From Gonatopus flavifemur (Eukaryota; Arthropoda; Insecta; Hymenoptera; Dryinidae): 64,000 nucleotides of DNA. The notes under the pieces were generated by a model, which was not told the DNA's origin, searched no databases, and was given only the letters and a program-made list of their open reading frames with translations. The position numbers were made by a program, and so were the translations under genes. Shown piece by piece: positions 12,726-24,512 of this stretch; the first letter of the stretch is position 1; each line of letters opens with the position of its first letter. Location of the stretch: contig JAFFJZ010000001.1 of NCBI GenBank assembly GCA_018340375.1, positions 72,284,001-72,348,000 on the forward strand, read 5' to 3'.

Positions 12726-14284
12726 AGCTAGATTTTTGTAACAGGGTTAGGCAGATTTCAAATATAATACCGGGTTGCTTCTGATTCTAAGATTGAATTG
12801 GCGGGATATAATATTATCAAATGTAACTCCTTCCCGATCTCTCCCTACTCGACGGACTATTATGGTGATTTGAAATATGCTATCACTGGCAAGTTTGGAA
12901 CTCCAGTATTGACAAGATTGAAATTTCGATACCGAGTGTCACATGAAAAATCAAGTGAAGAGACACTCAACAGACGATAAGGGGGGATAGAAGGGATTCT
13001 GCAATGTCGTTTAGTAGTAAAAGAAGAGATGGGCCAGACACGGATGGCAACGGTCGAGTTGCCAAAAGTTGAGCCAAAAGTGCATGGACGGGGAATTGGT
13101 GATCATCTGTGAGAAAATGCATGAAGAGAAGAATCAATCATATGAAGGATGAAATCGAGGAAAGGTGTGAAGATGAAAGAAGAAAGGTATATGGATGCAG
13201 GAACTGAAGAAAGCAAAGCCAAAAATGAGACAGTTCTAAGAATAAAGAGAACAGAAGAAAACGACTGAGCTTGAGATAAACAGATGAATAAAGGGAAGTG
13301 TGATCAACAAAATGAATATTCTTCCTCTCTTGGCACATGTTTCATACTTAAAATAGCCATAAAAATGACGTCAAGTCAGATATAATGTACAATAACGGAA
13401 ATGTAAGCGGAAATTGTACACAATGTAACACCTGGAAACATCGTAACAGACGTTGAAGAGAAGTAAATGAATATACATACGTGCAGTATTATACGTATGT
13501 ACAACTTGGGTATAATCATATATTCTCTAAAAAAATGTTGTCATACATGTTATAAATTTCATCGAATATTTAATTCAACAATTACTCTGGAAGAACTATT
13601 TTGTTGAACCCATTAAAACATTTTGCAGCCAATGATCTTACCGAATTGATCAAATCTAAATTGATTCAATATCTAAAAAACAGTATAATTCCTCAAAGCG
13701 AAGAATAAATTCCCCATTTTTTATGTGAATAAACAACAGTTCATCCGCAAACCAGGAATGGAAACCGCTATCAAACTAGTGAAAATCTTTCATAATTTTC
13801 ACAGCGCAGGTATTATTCCTATTAGTGAAAGACTTTGATGTTATGGTAATATTCCACTACAGTATGTGTATGTATACTACAAGGAAGATGATCGATAAAA
13901 AAGGGCATTTACGCCATCAAGGGCATAAACAATTAATTCTAATTGATCAAACGGATTAAAAGTTCTCATAATGGAGTGAACAAAGAAAGTTGAGAGGCAA
14001 TTCAAGAAAATGCTGTTAGCTTCAATCAATTATTATTGGAAATAGGGTGAACCGAGGTGAATCGGATGATTCCTTTCTCAATGAATAGAACTCATCAAAA
14101 GCAGAGTTTTTTTCAGTGAGTCTCTCTTCATCACTTCTGATTATATACATCTTCGGTTCGATGTCTCTATGCAAAAAGATCATATTCAAATACACACTCT
14201 TTTGTTTTATACCGAAATGAACGCAAAATGGGAAATATCCGATTTGTCCCAAAATCGGGGGTGAAACAAATCCATTATATACTA
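12726..14284. other. No recognisable gene
   Basis: Contains a purine-rich stretch (13080-13330, GAAGA-like), otherwise AT-rich. No motif, inverted repeat or coding signal recognised. Confidence 0.4.
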
Positions 14285-14488
14285 CAGATGAATTGCAGGA
14301 GTTGCTAACGCAATGTCAAAATCATGGTCCGTATCACGTTCTTCCTTCTGAAGAAAATTATGTTCTTGGTTGAATTTTTCTTCTGGGCCAATAAGCATGG
14401 ATGGATAAACAAAAAAACGTGATACCACCAATCAGAAACTGGAACATGATTTCCATATATCGTTAAAAATCTTCCCAATTCATCTCTG
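14285..14488. mobile_element. Foldback MITE, 204 bp, CAGATGAAT ends
   Basis: Ends CAGATGAATTGCAGG and CCAATTCATCTCTG. Internally self-complementary: TATCACGTTCTT pairs with AACGTGATA, and TGAAGAAAA with TTTTTCTTC. A second copy of nearly the same length and arrangement is at 62118-62325; both share the segment TTGCTAACGCAATG and then AAATCATGGTCCGTATCA. If transcribed it would form a long hairpin. Confidence 0.75.
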
Positions 14489-15818
14489 GATGAACATAAA
14501 ATGAATATTGATAAAAAACGAGTTCACACTTTCAAATGAATTTTAAATCCGTGAGGTGAACGAAAGACACATGTGACAAATAAATGCTCCTGGGTGACCT
14601 CTCTTCCTGGCACACTTTTCATGAGACCATTCTTCACATTTACTGCACTGAATCCAGTCTCCGTTGGGCGGGTGTACGAATTGCTCGGAGCAATAGATAC
14701 AGTACCAGTCTGTTGATGTATCATCGTTTCCTTTAATTTTTATGTGTGATCTTTCCTCACCTTTTCACTATGGTAGCTAGGAATTAGCTGTGGTAGCTAT
14801 GTCGTGTAATTGATATTCGGACAACGGAAAAAATTGTTGCAAAAGCTAGATTTCAGCTCAAATAGCGATAACTTTTGTTGCCACAATTAATTTTTAGCTA
14901 TCCGAATATCAGCCACATGATTTTTCCCCGTGAGATACCTCAAAAATCAAGACTCAGTGCAGTTCGGACTTTCTTTTTAGTGTATGACTCAAAAAAATGA
15001 TCAATGATGCAAACCATCCCATATAACCCTTAGAACAAAACATTCAACTACTCGTGAAAGGATGCGATGAAATCTTATGAGAAATCTGTCCATCCAATTG
15101 ACCTAATTTATTATATAAACCGATTGTTTTAACTTTAGAATCAACGTTGTTGAAGCTTTGTTTACGGTCTGGAAGCATCAGAAGATGGATGAAATTTCAC
15201 TATATAGCTTTTAATCAACTAAGCGATGATCACAAGTTTTGATTATGCAACAATAAAGTGCCTCGCTAGGTTCACGCTTGAAATATAAATTCAAAGTCCA
15301 AAGCATATTCCTAAACATGAGGAAATAAGTTATGAAAATTATTGATATTAGCAAGTTGGTATGTTTATAATCATTTGCGGTTCAAATTTTATATTCGAAG
15401 CTCAAGTTTAGCAATGATGTAAGCGTACCATGGATCTTTTTACCAACACTTTATAATATTCATTGAAATGATACAATAGAGTCAGAAGTATCAAATAAAT
15501 AAAATGTAATAGAAATTTTCGTCAAAATTTTGTTGAAGTATTCATTAATCATTTTGTTGAAGAGATTCATTATGTACGGTCAACTGAGATTACGGTATAT
15601 AAGGAAAGCGCAAAATGCAAAGAGTCAGCCGTATCTCACGCACTGTAGAGAACGGTTCTTAAGCGGAGCTATCTGCAAAGCAATTGTAATAAAATTTTAT
15701 TCAAATCTGATGAATATAAAATAAATAACGATATGAACCAATAATCAAATTTATTTTATTCAAACGATATTTTGTTAATATCCTGAAAATTACATATTGA
15801 GAATTATTTAAAACCTAA
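14489..15818. other. No gene; decayed AGCT-word stretch
   Basis: 14760-14945 repeats TAGCT words (GGTAGCTAGGAATTAGCTG, TTTTAGCTATCCGAATATC) with CGGACAACGGAAAAAATTG, related to the element at 57878-59487 and probably an old copy. The rest, including a 64-codon ORF at 15530, shows nothing recognisable. Confidence 0.45.
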
Positions 15819-16577
15819 CCCAGGTAGCACACGCATGTTCTGAGAATGTTCTGAGAATATACGTTGAGAATATTCGAATATTCTATGGAGATTCTTATTA
15901 CGTGCGAATATATTCTACGCACATTCTCAAAATGGTTGAATGGGACTGTTTCAAATATTCTCAGAATATGATACCACGGATATTGTGGGAATATTAGAAA
16001 AAAATACTGTTAAAATGAGAACTCCCGTCAATATAAACTTCTGCATGTCACCAAAAACTACTTCACAGGCAATTTTTATTATCATTAGACATCTGAAATC
16101 ATGAATGGTTAGCAATATTATGAATTGACATAGATGGATGAGATACTTATGATCAAACAGGCAATCATGATATATACGGTATTTCTCAATATTTCATTAC
16201 ACTTTTGAGGATTATTTTTTACACACTCTCAGAGAACATTTGCGATATTGAAATGCACCTTTCATAGATTTATTATTCCCAGAACACAAATTAAAATAAT
16301 ATATTGTCCGAGAGTCTGTAGCCTGTCAACGACATTATACCATTAATGAATTCATGTCGTCACGATACTTGCGGACGCGCTGTTCATCAATTTCCCTGCA
16401 AACTTTGTACGCATATTGTACGAACGTTCGTAGAATATTCGAAACAGTCTCATTCCAATGTTCTAAGAATCTTCTAAGAATATTTACGAATCTTCTACGC
16501 TTTTTGTGAGAATATTCGATCAAGTAAATTTCACGAATGTTGTGAGAATATTCTCAGAATATTCCGTGTTACATGGG
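15819..16577. mobile_element. GAATATTC-word MITE, about 760 bp
   Basis: Ends CCCAGGTAGCAC (15819-15830) and GTGTTACATGGG (16566-16577), complementary at 10 of 12 positions. Both flanks are packed with GAATATTC and AGAATATTCTCAGAATATTC words. Inverted subterminal marks GGGACTGTTTCAAATATTC (about 15941) and GAATATTCGAAACAGTCTC (about 16433) match those in 8929-9246. The central part (about 16020-16390) is plain AT-rich sequence, either an insertion or an ancestral core. No transposase. Confidence 0.65.
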
Positions 16578-16713
16578 AAGAGTTTTCAATGTTTTACTCT
16601 TCTTAAAACATTCTGGCGGCCGAATGAGAGTTACGAGAAAGATTTAAGAAGAAGAAGAAGGCTACGAAATTTCAAAGTGAATTTACGTATTTCATCGAAC
16701 CTGCACGTTTTAA

Positions 16714-16931
16714 CCCTCAGTTACCCCACGTATTTTTGCATGTTTTTATTAATCTCTCGTTGTGCGTTGCATTCAACTGAATGGAGCTTTTTGCATTATC
16801 AAAAATGTACTATGGTTTTTGAACTTCATCCCTGTTTTAGTTTCAAATCGTCCTTCTTCATCCCTATGAACAAAACATCAGATTTCCTAAAATCTCTTGT
16901 TCCCTTTAGACCCCCGTGGGGTAACTGAGGG
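16714..16931. mobile_element. TTAA-target (piggyBac-type) MITE, 218 bp
   Basis: Perfect 17-bp inverted repeats CCCTCAGTTACCCCACG (16714-16730) and CGTGGGGTAACTGAGGG (16915-16931). The left flank is TTAA (16710-16713); the right flank TTGA (16932-16935) is one change from TTAA. TTAA targets and ends starting CCC are known of piggyBac-superfamily elements. A 140-codon ORF covering this region (16506-16928) crosses the element border and is not a gene. Confidence 0.75.
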
Positions 16932-17225
16932 TTGAATATAATTATTCGTAGAAGAAATAATTATTTTCGGCATCAAACTTCTTCAATGTACTTTATCCCT
17001 GTGGATTGAAAATCTGTATTTATTGCTTATTTGTTCCGAAAGTACGTAGCAAGATTCTGTCCATTTCTTCAAAGGCTTCATGGCCCTTAAATTGCATTCC
17101 CTTAAACGTTTCAGATGCTCAAGTTCGTGACGAAAGTTTTCTGTAGGAAGTTTTGACAATCGGCTGCTAGTTTTACGGTCGCCAGTTACGATTTCATCAT
17201 CATCGCATGATTTTCAACATACCTC

Positions 17226-17558
17226 CCCGCGTGGAGAAAAATAGTCTGGCGTTGATCTTTGCAATAGTCTTGCAAGAAGACTCTCGCAAGACTATCGCAT
17301 ACTTATAAAAGCATACGTCCGAGATACAGGTAAGATTTGGGTAAAAGTATGGGATTTGGGACTCTGCCATATTCCTGCGAGACTAGTGTAAGATCCTGTG
17401 AATTTGTTGAATTTATGGAACAAGTATGGGAAAATTCCAATTCCCATACTTTTGTCAAGATTATTCCCGTATCTCTGCCTTATTCTTTCATAAGTGTCGC
17501 AAAATTCTTGCGACACTTTTTCGCCAGATTGACGTCAAACTGTTTTTTTCTACACGGG
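17226..17558. mobile_element. Foldback MITE with CCCGCGTGGAGAAAAA end
   Basis: Left CCCGCGTGGAGAAAAATAGT (17226) faces right TGTTTTTTTCTACACGGG (to 17558). Next inside, AGTCTGGCGTTGATC faces CGCCAGATTGACGTC. The interior is filled with paired words GCAAGA/TCTTGC, GTCGCAA/TTGCGAC and AGTATGGG/CCCATACT. Overlapping ORFs on both strands here are by-products of the self-complementary sequence. Confidence 0.65.
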
Positions 17559-17696
17559 TTGCCATTGAAAATTCCACGAATTGCGATTTTGTTTTTTACA
17601 TTGACGGTCAAATTCCTCTCTATGCACACGATGCTCCGACTTGTATCATTGCCCAAAACTAACAGAACTACGGAGAAAACTGGTATGGTAACATAC

Positions 17697-18144
17697 ATGG
17701 AAAAAATTTTAGGACTGTGAGAGTTCGAAATTTATATAACTCTAACAGTTCAATTATTTTTGGTTATGCAAGTTCAAAATGCGAATCTCCAGAGTTCAAA
17801 ACAACATTGAACTCGTATAGTCACACGATCCACGCCATTAAATTCAATAGTTTGGCGTGAGAGAGTGAGGTGCTGCGTCGAACTGCCAAAGCTCAAGCGA
17901 TCGGACTTTGAGAGTCCGAGATTTCATACTCTGAGAGTCCGATCGCTTGAGCTCTCTCACGCCAAACTATTGGATTTAATGGCGTGGATCGTGTGACTAT
18001 AAGAGTTTGATGTTGTTTTGAACTTTCACAATTCTATTTTTTAACCGAGTCAAGTCAAAAAGTTGCACTGTTACTGTTCGAATTACATTTGAACTCTTTC
18101 AGTACAAACAGTTGTATTGATTGAGTCCTAAAATTTTTTCCGTG
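17697..18144. mobile_element. Long foldback element with near-identical arms
   Basis: Outer ends (17697-17717, ...GGAAAAAATTTTAGGACT) and (18124-18144, AGTCCTAAAATTTTTTCC...) are inverted. An inner pair from 17793 to 18022 is stronger: the arm from GTTCAAAACAACAT through TAGTCACACGATCCACGCC to AGTTTGGCGTGAGAGAG is repeated inverted with only a few differences. The centre (about 17880-17940) again inverts GATCGGACT/AGTCCGATC and has a short extra piece, GTGAGGTGCTGCGTCGAACT and on, on one side only. No coding capacity. Confidence 0.75.
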
Positions 18145-18372
18145 TATGAACGGACCAGACATTCGGCCACTACAATCGATCGCATCGTTATTCTAGCTGA
18201 ACTCGTAATTTTGATTACGTCGTTTGGATTAAATGATTGCGCAGTTTAGTCTGCTCCTATTTCACTATTTGTTTAGTAATTATCACGACTCCCTTTTCTC
18301 CGTGACTGAAAGATGTGCGTTGTAGTCTTGTTATTCTTTGTTTTCCTCAGATAGCGAGAGTATGCAGAGTTG

Positions 18373-18465
18373 CCAGATCTACGGATTTTTCTCATAGATC
18401 CATATATCAGAAGACACTATCGAATGGAACTGCCAATGAGGAAAACCAAAAAATCCGTAGGCTGG
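18373..18465. repeat. 93-nt hairpin (CCAGATCTACGGATTTTT arms)
   Basis: CCAGATCTACGGATTTTT (18373-18390) pairs with AAAAAATCCGTAGGCTGG (18448-18465), 16 of 18 positions. Probably a very short MITE next to the repeat at 18480. Confidence 0.55.
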
Positions 18466-18479
18466 GAACCCTGAGAGTA

Positions 18480-18620
18480 TCCCACACAGCACATCCACCG
18501 ATGTCCACGTCGCATCTCTGTGGAAGCGAGGTGGAAGAAAGGCAGACGTGGATACAAGGTAGAAAGAACGGAGAAGCGACGTGGAGGCGACGGAGAAATG
18601 TCCACGTACTGAACGGGATG
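18480..18620 (+). repeat. Interspersed repeat, copy A
   Basis: A GC-richer segment (ATGTCCACGTCGCATCTC, AAGCGACGTGGAGGCGACGG) recurs in reverse orientation at 21385-21515. Open frames on both strands follow from the sub-repeat GACGTGGAGGCGACGG and its complement. Not a gene. Confidence 0.6.
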
Positions 18621-18756
18621 TCAACAAGTGGCACATCGAAAGGGTTCATTTGAAAATAGAAATAATCGAAAACAGCCCAATGAGCTTATTTTGATCCGAA
18701 TCGCCTTGGTCCACCCTATTAGCATATTAATATATGACGTAAAAATGTGACACGAC

Positions 18757-19230
18757 GAAATGTCCGTGTCCGAATATCTACGGACAAAATATCCGCAGGC
18801 TTAAATATCCACGGGCGAAATATCCGTAGATTAGTAAAATATTTATAAATCTGTCGCAATTGCTGGCGTATGCGTATGTGATGTGTGTGTGATAATGAGT
18901 GAGATAATTGATTGGGGTAATTTTCAGGTTGTGTTATTTGATTGAGTAATGTAAGATTATACTTTAAAAAATTTTTGTTTACTTGAAGTGATTAGAAAAC
19001 TTGGTTCATATATTTCCTCACGTATGAGTGACAGAATTTCTCAGATGATAAGAAATAAAATGAGTATGTATCCATTTGAAGTGCCGATGAAAACAATATA
19101 TGAGAACATTATCCGTTGATGAGACGTATAAATTAAGTTTTCCGATATTTTATGGAGTATTAGAATGGCAAAAATTTTTGTTATGGATTTTTTGTCCTCA
19201 GATATTTTGGCACGGATATTTTGTTGAAGA
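18757..19230. mobile_element. Element flanked by inverted 15-bp minisatellites
   Basis: Five consecutive 15-bp units run from 18757 to 18831 (GAAATGTCCGTGTCC, GAATATCTACGGACA, AAATATCCGCAGGCT, TAAATATCCACGGGC, GAAATATCCGTAGAT). At 19198-19230 the same word occurs inverted with the same 15-bp spacing (CAGATATTTTGGCAC, GGATATTTTGTTGAA). The AT-rich spacer between them shows no gene. Confidence 0.55.
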
Positions 19231-20610
19231 TATTGTAAAAAATTATCCATAATTATTGTACAATGTTGACCAAAGAACAAATCTATTCTTCATACGGTTA
19301 CTTCAAATATAATATCAAATATTGTTCCAACGGGGCCATTTTTGGCAAATGAATTGCCCCAAATTGTCTTCAATTCATGTATGAATTGCATATAACATTT
19401 GCACATAGATTTCAATAATTTATTTGTTTGACTTCACTTCCACGGTGTGCCCATATGTTTCATTTGAGTGCCGATTAAACTATATGTATAGCATATAAAA
19501 TCGATAATCCACAGAGATTATCCCAGACAAACTCCAACGGAAGAGACTAATGTAAGCCGTATGATCGATGGATTTAATACTAATATGAAAATCTCCAGCT
19601 CTTTCACACGTAATGCTTGGTCGTGGTTCGTTTCTGGAATATGCAACCGTTCTTCTATCCTTACACCACTTCAGAAGAAGCAAAATAGTGAAAAATTGGA
19701 ATGAGAGGAATTCATTTATTATTCATAGGCACTGATGTGAATTAATTCATCGCCATAAGAAGGTGAAAGAGATAAAATAGATAAAAAAGATATGGAATGA
19801 ATTTTATATAATTTCTATCAGAAAGAAAATTTCGTGTAATATTACCATGTTCGTTAATAATCTATGATATTCATATCTGTTGCATAAAACCATGAACTTA
19901 TGTAACTAAGTAAGCAAGATTGAGCACTATACTTCATGAAATGCTTCGAATTTTATCTTTCCGTTGTATTTTAATAGGGTATTTTTGATTATGCATAAGA
20001 TGCTTCAGATTTTACCTTTACCGTTGCTATATCGAATGTAAATCGGGTATATAATTGAAAAAATAGTTTAAATTAGATGAAAAAAAATGTAGTATGCAAC
20101 CTTTCTGCCTCGGAGAAGTGTTCCGAGGGAATTGATGATATCATTCGATGAAAATTTGAAATACTGAATCAGTTTTCGTATAACCATGCGGCAACATCCA
20201 AATATAAATAGAGATGGCGGACTACTCCGAGTCCATTGTGTTTCCAATGTTTGAAAGAACAAGACGACCACAGACTCGAGGTTAGTTCTCTGACTTGTAC
20301 TTCAGGAGCCTCGAGCACACTGGAGATATAAACGCGAAGATGTACATACGCAGGCATGTAGGTATACTTTGAGCAAAGAAAACTTTACGACAAACTTCTA
20401 GCCAAAACAGCTATCAATCGGTGTGAAACCGAAACAATATAATCCAGCGTGGGGCATGGTGTTCCTTTGAAATTGCACTGTGATTATAAATCTAACGTGG
20501 AAATTACTCTCTCTTCCCTATGAAAAATGTGTGAATATGCCAAATGATTCAACATTCCGTCCTCGCTATATATTAGATTTGAAGATATCGTGAAACGCAG
20601 TTAAAGAATT
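19231..20610. other. No recognisable gene
   Basis: AT-rich, with one CpG-richer patch at 20205-20350 containing CCTCGAGCACACTGG but no readable conserved frame. Confidence 0.4.
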
Positions 20611-20780
20611 TTATGCTTGGATTGATTTGGATTGACTAAAGTTTGTTTGAATCAACTAAATTTCTTTGTAAATATAAGCCTACTAGAGTTTCAGTTGGAT
20701 CAAATGAAAAATTTGTTCCATCAAAATAAATTTTCAGTCATTTCAAATGAAATTTACTCTAATCAAGTAAAAATTTACTG
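20611..20780 (+). repeat. Interspersed repeat, copy 1 (GGATTGACTAAA)
   Basis: About 165 bp alignable, same strand, with 25998-26165: GGATTGATTTGGATTGACTA, then CATTTCAAATGAAATTTACT. The interior is rich in the pair TTTCAAATGAAA. No coding capacity. Confidence 0.6.
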
Positions 20781-21043
20781 GATGCAATAAGATGTCTAGT
20801 AAGCCCATATTTGAGCCCGCATTTGAAATACCAAAATTTTTCTCGTGGTTACAGAAATTTTCCGATACAGTACATGATAATATGTTGTAATAATAATTTT
20901 GATGTACATAACCGATACTATTCCGCATAGAAAGATAAATCCAATGTAAATATTATGTCACTTGTACCATGAGCTGTAACCCTGGGAAACATTGACCATG
21001 AGCGTTGGGCTGCCCCAAGGCTTACCAAGATGGGCCAAGTCTG

Positions 21044-21309
21044 CACGGAAAAAAACGCTCATGTAAAAATTAAATGAAAAGTGAGGTTGCGATTACAGCG
21101 CGGATCTCATGTAAAATATACTACACAGTCCTGTTGGATTTACATTGTTATCATAGTAACTTCACAGCAACACTACTCCCTTTGACTTCAGTAACAATGT
21201 ACATATAACATTGTTTCCAATGTAAATTGTACATCAATTGCACTTACGTGAGCAGTTATGTCAAATTAACAACAAATAATACAGAATCTACATGGAATTT
21301 TTTTCCGTG
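21044..21309. mobile_element. CACGGAAAA-end MITE, 266 bp
   Basis: Left CACGGAAAAAAAC and right TTTTTTTCCGTG (to 21309) are exact inverted repeats over 12 bp. It interrupts the AAGCTTGG block (left flank GGGCCAAGTCTG, right flank TGGGTTACC). Contains CATGTAA/TTACATG words. Same end family as 57878, 58479 and 61959. Confidence 0.7.
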
Positions 21310-21384
21310 TGGGTTACCAGGAATGGGATAACTGTAAAATGATACCATTATTTGAGCCCCAAGCCACTGATTTATACAATCACC

Positions 21385-21515
21385 GATCGACGGACTTCCA
21401 TCGCCTCTACGTCGCTTCTCCGTTCCTCCACCTTGTGTCCACGTCTCCCTTTCATCCACCTTGCATCTACGGAGATATGACGGAGACATTGGTGGGTGTG
21501 TTGTCAGGGTGGAGA
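21385..21515 (-). repeat. Interspersed repeat, copy B
   Basis: On the minus strand matches 18480-18620 in order (ACCAATGTCTCCGTC, then GGAGACGTGGACACAAGGTG, then AAGCGACGTAGAGGCGATGG). The corresponding ORFs on both strands are a consequence of this. Confidence 0.6.
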
Positions 21516-22380
21516 AAGAGTACCCATGAAGGTATTGACAGGACTGGAGAAAAACCCAAGCTTGTCCCATTTTAACCTCCGTTAAAAATAATCGAACCAA
21601 TATTGTTCCATGATTGTCCCGCTGTTTCCAATGGATAGTCAGTCATGGGGTATTTGTTCGTATCTTTGGAATGACCATTGCACTTGGTAAAAGCTTGGCA
21701 CCAGCGTAGAAATCAAGCTTTTGTGAAGATGATTATTTAAGCTGACGTTGTCCACATAAGTGGCAAAGTGTTTTCAATTAGTGACCGAATTCCAAGCTCA
21801 CAATGGATGAAGACTTGTGCATAACTATCGGACCAAGATCAATCCAATCTCCTCCCCATGATTGCCCCCACACTCCAGTTTCATACACTAAGATAGATAT
21901 AGTTGATCCAGATAAGAATGAAACTTGAATCAATGGTAATAGACTACTTTTGGATGTGATCATACACGGAAATCAACTGATCTTGAAGAACCCTCAACAG
22001 GATTCCAAGATGTCTTTCCCATGCAGGGATTAACAGGACTGGGAAAAACCCAAGCTCGTCCCAGTCTTGGCACATTTAATCTATCGTTTTAAGATGATTC
22101 ATGTACAGTGTTCTGAGGGAGAACTTTGAGCTGTAATATGGATCAAATTACCCTTCTCATCAATATCTGTGATGAAAGAAGCATTGATTGATGCTTGGCG
22201 AATCATTTGGACTAGGCTGGAACGAACCATTGGCCCAAGCTTGTCCTGATCTTATCATTCCCAAGCCTGGGCCAAATTTATATTGAATTCTTCAAGACAA
22301 GTCTCGGCAGGTCTTGTACCAGGCTTGGTCCATGATTGGACCATTGTTCCATACACGCATGGGTTGTTATATCTTATGCC

Positions 22381-23870
22381 ATCAATGGAAGACCATACAA
22401 ACATTTGTTTTTCAGAGATGAGCTAACGCTGTCGCAATCTTGCGGCACTTCTGAGAATTCATTTGAATGAAAATTAAACAATCTTGTAGGAAAAATTGTC
22501 AGGGTCGAATCCTCAATCCACACTCAACATTGAATATTCCGAATTGAAAGAACAGAGTGATAAAATTTCAATACCTCTTACTTGATTACTTTTATGCTTT
22601 GAGACATTAGCCTACCTTGTAACTTGCCTGAAACTAGTTTTGTACAAACATGGCTGTAAACGGTTTACCAAATCCAGAGTACCTCGTGTTTCGTGATGAG
22701 ATTTGAACTTGTTCTTGTGAACAAATTTGTATGATGTTAGTACGCAGCTGGTGTCGGCAATCGTTGTGCGTGACATATTCAGTTTTGAGTTTGCACCTTC
22801 GTTCCACTTACGTGAAATACCTATGTTACAACATTTCCACAAGATTATTTCTAAGACATCCAATCAACTAGGACGTTATGATTTTCATATTTCCTTGCAA
22901 ACAATGTATGACAGAACGAAAAAATGTTCACAATAGAAAATAATACGATACTTCTGAAAGAATTCCCATCAAGGTTGAATAGAATTTTTATTAAGTGAAG
23001 AATCTTCCTCCACCTCCATTCTTGAAATATGCTCATGTAGTACAAAATAAAAGAGCTTAAAATCATCCTTCGTGTATTCGATAATTCATCTCCTCCTCTT
23101 CATGTTGTGAAAAGAAAGTTTGAGAAAATTTAATGTATAGTCTATAGGACGTACATGAGTCGATCATCGATAGGAGTGTTATCGATGTTTCCACATCTTT
23201 GATGTTATATGCACAGGAATTTAAGAATCTTTGGGCTTATACAACTCAATCATTGAATGTCAATGAAATGATGTTCAAGAACAGCGAAATGGATTCTCAA
23301 ATATACTGAGGAAAAGCTCCACTCATAATTAATAACATCAAACATATGTTTTCTTATGACGAAATTAACGTTTGTTTAAACCAAATATATTCTGTTAATA
23401 ATGACCAATTGATATTGTGCGGAAATGAATGTTTGTTCATAGTTGATGAATCATACTATTTGCGAGAATTAGGAGGAACCGAACATATCGTATCGCTGTG
23501 AATAAATTTATTCTCAACTCAATTGCTATAAAAAATAATCAATCCAAATGGTATTTTTTTCAACTCATTCCACATGGGACATACATAAATTTTTTGATGG
23601 GACTTTATTTACCCAATAACAAAATTTCACAATATGATATCCTGACAAATATCACTATTACCCCATACGATCCATCGAATGAATTTATGGTCCTTATAAT
23701 GTATTTTCTCCGAAGTGAAGTATAAGATTCAATCGCTTCGATTGTCATTATCGGCCTAATGAAGTTTATTACCAACTTCTGTGCGTAAAATTTCCAAACA
23801 AGCTCATGAACAGTAATTATGCGATAGGAAGTTTGACTTGATAGCGCTACCATTTTGGTCTCAAACTCAT
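22381..23870. other. No recognisable gene
   Basis: AT-rich. Overlapping ORFs at 22612-23066 and 23498-23880 lie on both strands and show no recognisable motif. Confidence 0.4.
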
Positions 23871-23962
23871 CAGTTACCACAGTTTAATCCGTTAAACAAA
23901 CTTGAAGTCAGTCGAACTCGGTGGACTTGAGGTTTGTTTACCGGCTTAAACTATGGTAACTG
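23871..23962. repeat. 92-nt strong hairpin
   Basis: Arm CAGTTACCACAGTTTAATCC and on (34 nt from 23871) pairs with the arm ending GGCTTAAACTATGGTAACTG (23962), about four mismatches, with a 24-nt loop of AAGTC/GACTT words. The size is in the pre-miRNA range, but the arms look like those of other MITE hairpins here, so a minimal MITE is more likely. Confidence 0.6.
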
Positions 23963-24226
23963 CTAAATTTCCACCATTCTTGAGATTATACTGCAGTCAA
24001 TTTTACCCGAGCTCTTTATTGCGTAAGTTCTTATAGTCCATTCCATATTTTGCATCCCCTTTCGAATCTTCTATTCTTCCAAATTGTCAAGATCGAAATC
24101 TTGACGCTTTATATAGCTTATCTGATTTTGAATCACGTCATTTTACAGAATAAAATAGCTATGTGAATAGTCAATCAAATGTAGATGAGTTACGATTTCA
24201 ATGTGAATCTCATGTAAAATCTCCTC

Positions 24227-24512
24227 AGTAGAAATTTGATCAGGCGTTCCCTATTTTTCATGGGGTCCTGATCAGGTTAGAATCCGGAAACCGTGAACAA
24301 GGAAAATATTGTGAGGCCCTGACAAGGGGCTTATTTGATTCACCTAATAGGATTCAGATAGGGTTGTAACGCAGGGGTACAATAGAGTTCGGATGAGATT
24401 TCTATAAAATCGAGTGAAATAGGGAAAACTGTAACAAAACCTGATAAGGACCTGATAGGAAGTCAGGCATGCCTCGTCAAGCCCTGGTATTTTCCCGTGC
24501 GAAATTTCTACT
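24227..24512. mobile_element. TGATCAGG-word MITE with AGTAGAAATTT ends
   Basis: Left AGTAGAAATTTGATCAGG and right GAAATTTCTACT give 11-bp perfect inverted ends. The interior repeats CCTGATCAGG-like words (GTCCTGATCAGGTTAGAATC, CCTGATAAGGACCTGATAGG). The same word fills 38086-39860. Confidence 0.65.

Larger units (their letters stand above)
20960..22380. repeat. CCAAGCTTGG-word repeat block, interrupted
   Basis: Words such as TGGGCCAAG, AAGCTTGG, CCCAAGCTTGTCCC and AGGCTTGGTCCATGATTGG recur from about 20990 to 22350. The block is split by the MITE at 21044-21309 and the reverse-orientation repeat at 21385-21515. Related blocks: 30340-31260 and 46206-47420. No gene. Confidence 0.55.

Noticed and set aside
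16506..16928. 140-codon ORF
   Set aside because: Starts in one MITE, crosses plain sequence and ends in the TTAA element; no motif.
17292..17720. Overlapping ORFs of 72-127 codons on both strands
   Set aside because: They read through two foldback elements.
18315..18653. 112-codon ORF and three overlapping minus-strand ORFs
   Set aside because: Contain a dispersed repeat also present inverted at 21385-21515.
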